From assembly GCA_001969505.1 (NCBI GenBank), contig LSSK01000076.1:62001-126000 (forward strand): DNA of 64,000 nt, read 5' to 3'. Under the pieces are notes generated by a model. It was not told the origin of the DNA and did not search any database. It saw only the letters and a list, made by a program, of their open reading frames with translations. The stretch is from Zancudomyces culisetae (Eukaryota > Kickxellomycota > Harpellomycetes > Harpellales > Legeriomycetaceae). Positions 55,183-64,000 of this stretch are shown piece by piece (positions within the stretch are counted from its first letter, which is position 1; every line of letters begins with the position of its first letter). A program made the position numbers and the translations under genes.

Positions 55183-56167
55183 AGCCTTTTTCTTGCTATT
55201 GTGGCTTTTTTTTCTTCGGCTTTTGGGTACTAATCCAAAATTCTTTGTATTTTTATATAAAAACTGCAATCATAAACTGCATCTTCTCTTGTAATTAAAT
55301 TTCAAATCTACTTTTTTAGTTTACTTTTGTTACAAAAATCATTAGCATATACCAATACTTTCAAAATACACTATTACATTTACGCCTATATTTAAATATA
55401 TATTCATTATTCTTGGCCAGCCAGCACACCCATCCATCCATATAATACTGGAAAACAAAACAGCCATGCGCAAATCTTGGCAATGATGAATTGGATTTAA
55501 TTCTTTTATTCTTTTGTCTAACCTGCACGAGGAAATACTTTTGAATATTAGAAATTTTTTCATAACTTTCATGGCAAACCAGTTTTATCAATTTACTTAT
55601 AGTTTGTTAGCATAATCAAATTACCAAAAAAAAAACTTTAAATGGTTAATATTTAAATAAAACTATAGCTAATAAGATGTATATTTTAATACATTGAAGA
55701 TTTTATTAGTCATATGATATATTTTCCAGCTAATGTGATGACTGAGTTTGGTATAGCACTCAGTATGTCAATTATACTCAGTTCTCGAATCACTTTACTA
55801 GTTCTGTTTGCCGATTATTAATGTGTTAACTACATTTATTATTGTTATAGTAATAATTAATAAATATTATATGTGATCAATATGAAATTTAAAATACTAT
55901 ATGTAAAGTATATTTAGTTAAGAAAGGCTAATGCTTGTCTCTTCGCTGTCCGCTCTCGTTTATATTTGCACCCGCTCTGCTATTCACTTTACTATCCTAG
56001 ATTGTTTTTAAAATTGATCTCACTTTCTCTCATTGGTAGTTAATTCCGCTAATGAATTGTAATTGATTCGCTAGCAAAAAGGTTGTAGCCGTTATACTAC
56101 AATATACGATATTCATACACTACATATAAAATATATATAGCATATTTGACAAAAGATAAAAAAGACA
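55183..56167. other. Intergenic, 3' flank of the Mei2-like gene
   Basis: AAAGCC (55181-55186) and GGCTTT (55203-55208) could form a small hairpin at the stop codon. The rest is AT-rich. The minus-strand frames at 55342-55591 show no coding character. Confidence 0.5.
56158..56163 (-). terminator. Pol III oligo-T terminator of tRNA-Asn
   Basis: Six A on the plus strand read as T6 on the tRNA strand, starting four bases after the discriminator base. This is the normal RNA polymerase III stop signal. Confidence 0.85.
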
Positions 56168-56241
56168 CGCTCCCAGCTAGGCTTGAACTAGCAACCTCCT
56201 GATTAACAGTCAGACGCGCTAACCAATTGCGCCATGGAAGC
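56168..56241 (-). tRNA. tRNA-Asn (anticodon GTT)
   Basis: 74 bases fold into a cloverleaf. The acceptor stem GCTTCCA pairs with TGGGAGC, with one T-G pair. The D stem is GCGC/GCGC. The anticodon stem TCTGA/TCAGG holds loop CTGTTAA, with anticodon GTT at 56207-56205. The T stem is GCTAG/CTAGC with loop TTCAAGC. The discriminator base is G, as expected for Asn. There is no intron, and CCA is not encoded. A box (TGGCGCAATTGG) and B box (GTTCAAGCC) promoter elements are internal. Confidence 0.97.
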
Positions 56242-57072
56242 GTTTTTTTTGCAAAATTTAGAAATTAATTTTATATTTTATTTTTTATAGTAGAAATATT
56301 ATTAATTTTTTTTCATTGTAGCTATTGGATACAAGATCAATATAAACATTTATAAAGCTAAAGGCTAGAAATATATTTAATACTTAAAATAAACTGCCCA
56401 TATACATGGAAGTTAATTAACATGGCCTAAAAACTTTCAAGAAAAACTAGCCAATAACACACAAGTATCTTATTTCAAGCATTATTTTATTGCGTCGCAT
56501 AATGAAGGTTTGTGTAATCTCTTTCTCGTTAACTCATCCCGCGTCATGTCCGCTCAATTATGACCACTATGATGACCATGAGCTGTTATCTTATTACGTT
56601 TTACATCAAAGGATGCTCAGGCGAGCTATCACACTCAATACAATATTGTCAAGTTTGTGTTTTAGCAGTAATAGGACAGGAAAGTTGAAATTCCATACCA
56701 ATTATACTATTAGTTAGTACTGATTGTACAGATTTTGCTAATCGTGATATAAAGAACTCTTTTTTATTATTATCCTAAAATCTTTGTATTTTTTATCACA
56801 AGTCATGACCATGCACTCTTGAGCTTGGTAAGAGAATAAATGCAACAGCATCTTGAGTTGCTTTCACACACTGTTTTAAATACAAAGTAGATTATACTTC
56901 TTGCACCACAAGTACATATTACTTTATGCTATACATTTTTACAACTTACCAACTTTACTGTAATTTAAATACACTAAAATCAGTATTACTATTTAATGCA
57001 TTCATGGTGTATTGGAAAAACTTGAAAGTAGGATTAATCAACAATTCAAAAAAAAAGAAAATCAAACAGATA
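56242..57072. other. Intergenic between tRNA-Asn and BEM3-like 3' end
   Basis: AT-rich stretch. The plus-strand open frame 56490-56717 has no domain and is probably chance. No other RNA gene was seen. Confidence 0.5.
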
Positions 57073-60000
57073 TTATCTACTTCCTAACTTCAAAAGCTTT
57101 CCAGTGCGAATGCTGGTATTCTGCGAGCTATCTAAAAAGATAGGATTGCTTGGTTTGCTGTGTAGGAGTGGGGTTTTATCGGGTCTAGATGTTTTAATTT
57201 TATTTAGGTTGCGTCTGGGTGTGCTAGTATATTCAGGGTATTGGCTTTGATCTGTCGAGTCAAAGGTAGTTCTAATATTGGTAAAAGTATCATCCAACGT
57301 TTTTTGCTCGTTGTGGTTGTTGGAAAGATATTGGGTGCCGTGGTTGCTACCGCGGCTATGATGAGAGTGGGTATCTTCTTGTCTCTTATGAGATCTGCTT
57401 TTAGGTTCGGGGCTTTCTATAGTGAAATCAAGGTTTAATTCGTGGATACTAAAGCGTATGTCACTAATAACATCTTTTTTAGGCAAGTTAATAGGACTTA
57501 GAGTAGTGGAGTCCAGGAACGACTTTGAATCTGGAGCTAATCCCTGGACTGATTTGACATTATGAAATTGCGAAGGCTGAGAATCCAATGGATTTGGTGA
57601 GTTTAGTGATTTTTCCAAGTGATGTGATATATCTGAAGCAAAGCAAGTTTCAGCAATGTCATCATCAAGGAGGGTAGGGAACTTTTTGTTCAGGTTTAGG
57701 CAGGAATCAAATTCGTAGCTAAAGTCAAGGTTTAAGCCCAAATTGATACTATCTTTGCGAAGTGATTGTTCGGCTGCTTTTTTAAAGGTGGTGGATTGTA
57801 GATGCTTGTTATCTTGAGTATTGGGCCTATGTGCCTCAGCGCGGCTTGTAGTATTAGTACTAATGTATTCCTTGTTAAAATCCAACACTTCCAATCCAAA
57901 GACATCTACTTCATCTATGCTTGAACTGTTTATGTTTCCAGCCAGCTTTCCAGCAGTGGAAAACTCACTCATATTTAGGCTTTGGTTATAAAATTCATTA
58001 CGCGGGTAGGTTTTAACACCGGAGACTCCGTCTAAAAGGTCCAAATCATCTATGCACGACTCTCTCATAAAATCGTAACTGTCTCTAGGAAGTTTCACTG
58101 AAATGTGGTTGTCAGTATTATGGAGATTCTCGCTTTCCGTAAAGGATCGAGATCGTCTGCCTGCGGTGTTGGTGTTTAGTTTATGATGGAATTTCGGTGA
58201 TAGTTTTTGGTCTTCTGTTCTAGAAAGAGAATCGGAAATACTTAAGCTTGTAGGTTTTACCATTTCTTCAATATTCAATTGCTCAAAATACTCGGTATCT
58301 GATATTTCTAACTGATTAACTTTCATATTGTGTTTTGAAGAGGGAAAGGCATAACCAGAATTTGTGGAGGTTGTATCATGACGAGGGCTACGGAACAGTG
58401 GCATCCGGGGATCAGAGCCAAAGGAAGCATCAATAGAGTCGATATAATTTTCAGAAATTGCCACATACTTCTCATTGCTTTCATTTGTGTTGGGAGCTGT
58501 TTCTTTATATGTAGTCAGTTTTAAAAGCAGATTTCCAGTTTTTTTTGCAAAGTGATTTCCCATGTTGCCTTTTGGAAGCTTGGAGTTCATGTTAATGTTG
58601 TCGCAAATATACAAATTTGAATTTGTGTCAAATGGGCTACCAGAGTTTGAAAAGATATTATCGTTTGAAGAGAATGGTATATTTGCATCTGAAAAATAGT
58701 CATGCGTTTTATTTACACTCGAAACTTCACTAATAGATATCGAATCGTTTATACGCTGTGAATTCTTGAGCTCCCCAACACTATCCAAGTTTCTTTTTGT
58801 CATTTCTGCTGCAAATGATGGCTGAAGGTCTGAAACATTGTATGGCACATTGGAGATATCCACATCATGTGACTTTATTGTACGAAGAGGTTTTTCAACA
58901 CGTACACCAGCGTCATTCGGGCTATTACTTAAACTTTTTGCCACAGGTCTTTTTAGTCGAATCTTCGAGTGTAAATAGGGTTCGATTTTAGAAAGTTTTG
59001 TAGGATCAGTACCTCCATGAGCTGAGGGTAGTATTTCGGAAAAATTTACTTCATGCGGTTCGTTTTCACTAGAATTAAGCAGATTGGTTGATATCGAAGC
59101 GGTGTCCTGGTTTTTATTTCTAATTTCAATCTCTACACCTATGTTGTCTTTGTTTGTACTTTCAAATTTGAGAGCTTTAGATGGTTTGTATTCATCTGGA
59201 AGTGGTCCATCGACTATGAAACTTCTCTTTATTCCAGAAATACGAACATTTCTATTACCATTTTCCTGCTGTAACTTTTCTGAAAAATATTCCGGAGGTA
59301 AGGGATCGGGTATCGTTGGGGAGGGACTGCCACTCTTTCCAATATTGAAAAGGTATTTGTACTCCACAGCAAATAGCACAAATAGAAATACGGGAATCCT
59401 CAATATTGGCGAAATAATATTTGACATTTTCCGCAAAGTCATGTTGTTAACGGTGTTGTTTAGCACTATTCGTATCAAGTGCCCCAAAAGGGCTCTAAGA
59501 AGAGTAAAGTTGGAAATAGGTAAACTTTGGAGTAGCTTTCCACACTTTTCTACACGTTCTGTTCTGGAAGTAAGAGTTTGTAGATCAGCGAAGTCTTGCA
59601 AAAGTGGTATTGTTAGGATATTCTCGGGAAGAGATCGTAGATACTGTTTAAGTACGTTAGCAACACTGTGGTTTTTGTATACTGAAGGCGAGTGTAGCAG
59701 ATTGTAGTCTTTAAGGATATTGAACTGATCCGTCAACTCTTTGACCTCATTGGGATCCCCCTCTGCTAAATAAATATCTTTTTCAAAAACAACTCTATTT
59801 TCATCAAGGTATTCAATACATCTATATACAATGGCTGGAATATTATAATCGCTCCTTATTTTTGTTTTTTCTGCAGCAATGCCAAACTCTACTCCAAAAA
59901 CGCCAGCCACTAACTTGTTCGAGTTTTCAGTTGATCCAGAACTTGAGCGCCGCATACCTGGTTTCGACAAACATGTCTTCAATGAGTTTGAACTGTTGTA

Positions 60001-63000
60001 CTTGAAAAGCAATTGACCACTGCTTTTTAGTTTGGCACCAAACTTTAGCATCCTACTTCCCAACCCAAAAACTCTGCTATGTTTGTTAAGCAGTTCTTTT
60101 GAAGGCTTCCCACCAGGACCGTTATTAGAGGAATTACCACTGATTAAAAAGGAAGTATCATACTTTTCTGTGCGTTTGTTTGTCCCTGTATCATTCTGGT
60201 GCATGTTCTGCTGCATAGGTGTCTTTAGTACATCGTATGATATTTTGGTTGTGTCTTTGAACAAGAACATTTCATATGCACTAATTCTCGTTAAATCCAT
60301 TTTTTTAAAGAGGCGAACGGTATCGGCAACATCCTCCTTGTTATCTTTGTAGCTGTTATCTACCAGCTTTTCTTTACTGCTGATGTTTGTTGTGGGCTCT
60401 GAAAATTGATTATTCTTATCCTGATCTATTTGGCTGGGATTTTTTGGTTTTTGAAATTCAGCCGGACTCACCATGGAAGCGTCTGTTCCTGGTATTGGTG
60501 TGCATACAATTTTTTCAGCACTAATACTAGTACCCAAATTTTTTGTTTCGCTCGTTTCCGCAGGAGAACGTGAGGAGTTTTTAGGTTCGCTAAGGTTAGA
60601 TTCATTTGGATAGCTAGTGTTTCCTGCATGTTCAGTTTCTGAACTCTTGGATAACACCGAGGCCTTGGCATACGTCGAGTTTGTATCCATATCTCTGGTC
60701 TCACTAGATAAATTATAGTTTCCATCATCCATATGAAGTTGCATTTCGGATCGCTTGGTTGCAGTGCTTTCCACATTTTCTACTGAGCTTATCTTCGAAT
60801 GACTACTTTTACCACTAAATTCAGCGGCTGATTTGCTGAAATGCTTGGTAAGCCCATTACATACGCCGCGGTATAATTCATTTGTACTTGTAGCTTTGCT
60901 TAATGTTTGTGTTTTTACAGAGCCTGATTGAGTGTCCTTTAAGCCGCTTTGAAACGAGTTCTTTTTGTCTGAACCAAAAAAAGAGCTATCATTTGAGGCT
61001 TGCTCACTGTATTTTGTTGGTAGCAACTGTGTTTGTGTTGCTTTTATGTTGTTATGTGGAAGCTTTTTAAGATATAAATCGGCTAAAAGTGGCATGTATT
61101 TTTTTTCAGCACCATCCCCTTCAACTTGGCTAATATACCTATCAACTGTAGATTCAGCCTGTTGCTGCCCAAACCTTATAACATTGACTATGTATTCCAG
61201 ACATACCACCCATTCACTATGCTCTTGGTCTGAATCGGCCCAAAACACATGGAAGCTGGATTTGCCGCTTACCAGCTTCTCTTCTACACAAAACGCATTT
61301 TTGCAGAAGTTCTTCCTGTCAAAGTACGAGCTATTCGACTTTTTTTTGCCAAAGTTTGACGAGTCACTATAAATAACTGCGTTACTCAAAAGTATTTTCC
61401 CCAGCATTTTCCCACCCGACTTATCGTAGTACTCCATTGCAAACTGCGAAATATTACACATATAATATCTTTTTACCCATCTTCCAAAGTTTTTACCCTT
61501 TTTCACTAGATATCCTTCTTTTCGTCCAAGCAAAATATGCTTGGGCTCGTTAATGTTGGCAACCAAATCGCTCGACAAAAAGGCCAAGACCTCGTAGCGT
61601 GTTTCTGTGTTTGTTGTTAGATATTCTTTAATTATTTCTTCTAATTTGTTTTTTAACTGCATACTCTTTTTCGGATCGTTGGTGACAAATTCATATATCC
61701 GAGGAAGCTCAATTGGAAGTATATAGCTGTTGCCGCTAGCACTGTTTCCGCCACCCAGTTTATTTTTTACATGCAACATCAAAAACTGAAAATCCTCATA
61801 CGATTTTTCAATGTGCCACAATTTATCCACTTGGCTTTGGCTTTCTTGCCTTTCTTTTTGTTTAGATGTTGTCTCTTTGTTTTCTTTTGTGACCGTAATA
61901 AGGTAATTTGCTGACATTTTGCCATCTTTGGTTGTCTTCACTCGCTTTCTGGATATGTTTATCGATACATCAAAATAAAATAAACTCAAAAGCAGCATGC
62001 GATCTTCAACTCTTAACTTATAGAACCTTGTGTTTCTGAACGTCGATTTCTCTTTGCCTGCTTTGACATCCATCCTACTACCAGGTATCGTCATACCTGT
62101 ATTGCTATAAGTCGCTACCCTAGCCGATTTATCTGCAACACCTAGTTCGCTTTCTTGTATGTTGCTTGGCTGTTTGGAGTATTGAGAAGTGGAGCTCTGA
62201 TCGTTCTTGTATACTTTTTTGCCGGGAACAAGGTTAATACTAAGATTACTACTGTTTTTAGTATACAACATATTAATCATGTCGCCCTTTTTTATAGGTC
62301 TTGTTGGCGCATTGGATCCTGTAAATTGGATCAACGAATTCACACCTTTAGCCAAAGAAGTCACACTACCCTTATGAGATACTAGTTCCCCCAAAATACT
62401 TTTATTCGCATTTAACATGGAATCATTTAGACCGCTTTTCAATGCTACCTTCCTTGTATTGTCATCCTGCTTTCTTGCTATATTTCTTAATGAATCTTTT
62501 TCAACCATTTCAAGGTTATTCTCGGTTTGCTGCTCGGAGAGCAAACTCGCCTCGTATTCTGAAGCATTTTTTTCATTTTCTGGTAAAGCTGAATTATTGT
62601 TACTAATACTACTACCATTTTTTTCTGGTCCACTAACCCATTGGTCTATCTTTAAACTATAAGTTGAATCGATGTCGCGAGTAAATGATTCGTTATCACG
62701 GATTATTGCACGCTCAGATGCACTCCCAAGACTTTCGATTTGACTATTGAAGAGCTCTACTTCATAACTCGATAACGATCCGCTTTGGTCTTTTGAACTA
62801 TCGTGATTGTGGCTGTTATACCATTTTAAGCTTTGGCCATGCTGTCCTGTTACTGAGTCTGTCTGCTCCTCTTTTGGATCATCAGTTTCTTCCAAACAAA
62901 CCATTTGAATAATCGAATCCGGGGTTTCATCTGCGTTTAGTAGCTGCGATTTTTTGTTAAAAAATAACCCACCATTTTTGTATACTCCACATACATCTTC

Positions 63001-63258
63001 ACTGCCCACGTCTGCATCACACTCGGGGTCTTCATCATAATCCATTCCATAAGCATATGTATTACTTTTATACAGTTCATTTTGCCATTGGTTGTCCTTA
63101 TTGGACTGTTCGTCTTGCAATACGTCTTCCTTGTAAGCTGTAGGCTTAATTTTGGAATCTAAAAGATCTCGGTTTTTTATATCATTGGGTTTACTCAATT
63201 TGCCATTATCCTCAATTAGTTTTGCCTCCTCCTTTAGTATATCTATTATATCTTTCAT
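57073..63258 (-). CDS. BEM3: Bem3-like Rho GTPase-activating protein (PX, PH, RhoGAP) with degenerate arginine finger
   Basis: A 2061-codon single exon. A long disordered N-terminus is followed by a PX domain (about residues 415-565, VSINISRKRV to LPIELPRIYEF), then a PH domain (about 580-700, GRKEGYLVKKGKNFGRWVKRYY to EHSEWVVCLEYIV). The RhoGAP domain is at about 1120-1310 (FGVEFGIAAEKT, VIY-like PAIVYRCIEYLDENR, VLKQYLRSLPENIL, NNMTLRKMSNIISPILRIP). A long disordered tail ends in KLLKLGSR. The PX-PH-RhoGAP order is that of yeast Bem3, a GAP for Cdc42 at polarity sites. The catalytic arginine in the usual GIFRLSG motif aligns with Leu1164 in the DIYLAEGD sequence (codon 59769-59767). GAP activity is therefore doubtful even though the fold and the conserved Lys/Arg helix are kept. 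It is longer than yeast Bem3 (1128 aa). Confidence 0.9.
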   Translation of the reverse strand: MKDIIDILKEEAKLIEDNGKLSKPNDIKNRDLLDSKIKPTAYKEDVLQDEQSNKDNQWQNELYKSNTYAYGMDYDEDPECDADVGSEDVCGVYKNGGLFFNKKSQLLNADETPDSIIQMVCLEETDDPKEEQTDSVTGQHGQSLKWYNSHNHDSSKDQSGSLSSYEVELFNSQIESLGSASERAIIRDNESFTRDIDSTYSLKIDQWVSGPEKNGSSISNNNSALPENEKNASEYEASLLSEQQTENNLEMVEKDSLRNIARKQDDNTRKVALKSGLNDSMLNANKSILGELVSHKGSVTSLAKGVNSLIQFTGSNAPTRPIKKGDMINMLYTKNSSNLSINLVPGKKVYKNDQSSTSQYSKQPSNIQESELGVADKSARVATYSNTGMTIPGSRMDVKAGKEKSTFRNTRFYKLRVEDRMLLLSLFYFDVSINISRKRVKTTKDGKMSANYLITVTKENKETTSKQKERQESQSQVDKLWHIEKSYEDFQFLMLHVKNKLGGGNSASGNSYILPIELPRIYEFVTNDPKKSMQLKNKLEEIIKEYLTTNTETRYEVLAFLSSDLVANINEPKHILLGRKEGYLVKKGKNFGRWVKRYYMCNISQFAMEYYDKSGGKMLGKILLSNAVIYSDSSNFGKKKSNSSYFDRKNFCKNAFCVEEKLVSGKSSFHVFWADSDQEHSEWVVCLEYIVNVIRFGQQQAESTVDRYISQVEGDGAEKKYMPLLADLYLKKLPHNNIKATQTQLLPTKYSEQASNDSSFFGSDKKNSFQSGLKDTQSGSVKTQTLSKATSTNELYRGVCNGLTKHFSKSAAEFSGKSSHSKISSVENVESTATKRSEMQLHMDDGNYNLSSETRDMDTNSTYAKASVLSKSSETEHAGNTSYPNESNLSEPKNSSRSPAETSETKNLGTSISAEKIVCTPIPGTDASMVSPAEFQKPKNPSQIDQDKNNQFSEPTTNISSKEKLVDNSYKDNKEDVADTVRLFKKMDLTRISAYEMFLFKDTTKISYDVLKTPMQQNMHQNDTGTNKRTEKYDTSFLISGNSSNNGPGGKPSKELLNKHSRVFGLGSRMLKFGAKLKSSGQLLFKYNSSNSLKTCLSKPGMRRSSSGSTENSNKLVAGVFGVEFGIAAEKTKIRSDYNIPAIVYRCIEYLDENRVVFEKDIYLAEGDPNEVKELTDQFNILKDYNLLHSPSVYKNHSVANVLKQYLRSLPENILTIPLLQDFADLQTLTSRTERVEKCGKLLQSLPISNFTLLRALLGHLIRIVLNNTVNNMTLRKMSNIISPILRIPVFLFVLFAVEYKYLFNIGKSGSPSPTIPDPLPPEYFSEKLQQENGNRNVRISGIKRSFIVDGPLPDEYKPSKALKFESTNKDNIGVEIEIRNKNQDTASISTNLLNSSENEPHEVNFSEILPSAHGGTDPTKLSKIEPYLHSKIRLKRPVAKSLSNSPNDAGVRVEKPLRTIKSHDVDISNVPYNVSDLQPSFAAEMTKRNLDSVGELKNSQRINDSISISEVSSVNKTHDYFSDANIPFSSNDNIFSNSGSPFDTNSNLYICDNINMNSKLPKGNMGNHFAKKTGNLLLKLTTYKETAPNTNESNEKYVAISENYIDSIDASFGSDPRMPLFRSPRHDTTSTNSGYAFPSSKHNMKVNQLEISDTEYFEQLNIEEMVKPTSLSISDSLSRTEDQKLSPKFHHKLNTNTAGRRSRSFTESENLHNTDNHISVKLPRDSYDFMRESCIDDLDLLDGVSGVKTYPRNEFYNQSLNMSEFSTAGKLAGNINSSSIDEVDVFGLEVLDFNKEYISTNTTSRAEAHRPNTQDNKHLQSTTFKKAAEQSLRKDSINLGLNLDFSYEFDSCLNLNKKFPTLLDDDIAETCFASDISHHLEKSLNSPNPLDSQPSQFHNVKSVQGLAPDSKSFLDSTTLSPINLPKKDVISDIRFSIHELNLDFTIESPEPKSRSHKRQEDTHSHHSRGSNHGTQYLSNNHNEQKTLDDTFTNIRTTFDSTDQSQYPEYTSTPRRNLNKIKTSRPDKTPLLHSKPSNPIFLDSSQNTSIRTGKLLKLGSR

Positions 63259-64000
63259 CCTTTCTATATATTTTTTTGACTCTACACTAAAGATAAATGT
63301 TCACGTATTTTCATCATAACCCCCTATAGTCTTTTCCACAAGATAGATGTATTTCAAGCCCAATAACCGTATAATGCTTGTTTACTTGGAAAATAGGCGT
63401 TTTTACAATGGATAGGTATATTGATTTCGTACACGCTTCTATAGACGTGCTTTCTTTTTTGCTTTTTGCTTTTGCTGCTGTTCTTGTTTTTTTTATTGAG
63501 CTAACTCTTAGCTCAGATTAGATATATGTTTTTAGGCCGTGATTTTTCGCTACTGAGCCTTACCACTAACAGAAATCGCATGTATCTAAGATCTTTTATC
63601 TTTTTAGTCAAAAGCAAAAATTAAGCTATATTATAATATACTATTGTATATAACAGAGGTGTTTTTATTTTTAAGCTCAGATTATGACTTTATTAGCACC
63701 AACTTCCACAACATCGCAAAAGTACAATGCTGCTATTTTTATTTACCATTGCATCAATGAGGCTAATTTTATTATTTTAACTTCTTTAAAATATTGGTGT
63801 TGTTTGTTTTGTTGATAAAAACCATTTTGCACCTTTGCACCTTTGCTTGCTTGTTTACTTTTAATTAATTAATTACAACTTATTTGTTAATGTCTGTTGG
63901 TAAACTGGATTACTTCATATACACTTTTGTTTTTTGCTATGTATACCCAGTTGGATAGATGGTAGCTATTTAATTTCCATTTGAATCGGATATTGACCAC
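63259..64000. other. Promoter side of the BEM3-like gene, window edge
   Basis: AT-rich upstream region of the BEM3-like gene on the minus strand. It has T-runs and a small CACCTTTG tandem repeat near 63828-63845. No gene is visible before the window ends. Confidence 0.5.

Noticed and set aside
1-64000. Search for mobile elements, CRISPR arrays, long terminal repeats and biosynthetic clusters
   Set aside because: No transposase, reverse transcriptase, integrase, long direct or inverted repeats, or clustered biosynthetic enzymes were recognised on reading both strands.

Overview
This window is from an AT-rich eukaryotic nuclear genome, most likely an early-diverging filamentous fungus. The fungal markers are a myosin-motor chitin synthase, a Vac7-type vacuolar protein, a Ca-binding neutral trehalase, an Ssu1-type transporter, a Bem3-type RhoGAP and a 267-aa URA3-type OMP decarboxylase. 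A canonical phenylalanine hydroxylase is also present, which ascomycete yeasts lack but some early-diverging fungi (for example Mortierella) have. The genus cannot be named from sequence alone. Introns are few and short (about 80-200 bases, GT..AG). One assembly gap (10283-10836) lies inside a poly-C run.

Layout. 0-19 kb: phenylalanine hydroxylase (+), then a run of minus-strand genes: VAC7-like, fructose-1,6-bisphosphatase, a six-exon Bem46-like alpha/beta hydrolase, neutral trehalase, Ssu1-like transporter and ribosomal protein uS10. 20-37 kb: a repeat-rich block with an ARID/RFX/zinc-finger RSC9-ARID2 homologue (+), SUB2/UAP56 (+), the 2295-codon chitin synthase (-) and a 4.3 kb gene-free stretch. 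In this block the coding strand is strongly purine-rich, even between genes, and the proteins carry dipeptide repeats. 37-49 kb: a Cys-rich orphan (+), VPS2/CHMP2 (+), NOG2 (-), a mitochondrial two-HMG-box protein (-), URA3 (+), a trehalose-phosphate-synthase-like protein without a phosphatase domain (-) and a degenerate GDSL protein (+). 49-64 kb: a Mei2-like RRM protein (+), tRNA-Asn(GTT) (-) and a 2061-codon PX-PH-RhoGAP (-).

Themes. Trehalose metabolism appears twice (trehalase and a TPS-family protein). Cell polarity and wall growth are represented by the chitin synthase and the Bem3-like GAP. Membrane traffic is represented by VPS2 and VAC7. No mobile element, CRISPR array, prophage or biosynthetic cluster was found. 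The most interesting signals are three proteins that keep a known fold but have lost key catalytic residues (GDSL triad, RhoGAP arginine finger, TPS nucleotide-loop arginine), the Cys-rich orphan, and the strand-asymmetric, repeat-expanded block at 20-36 kb.
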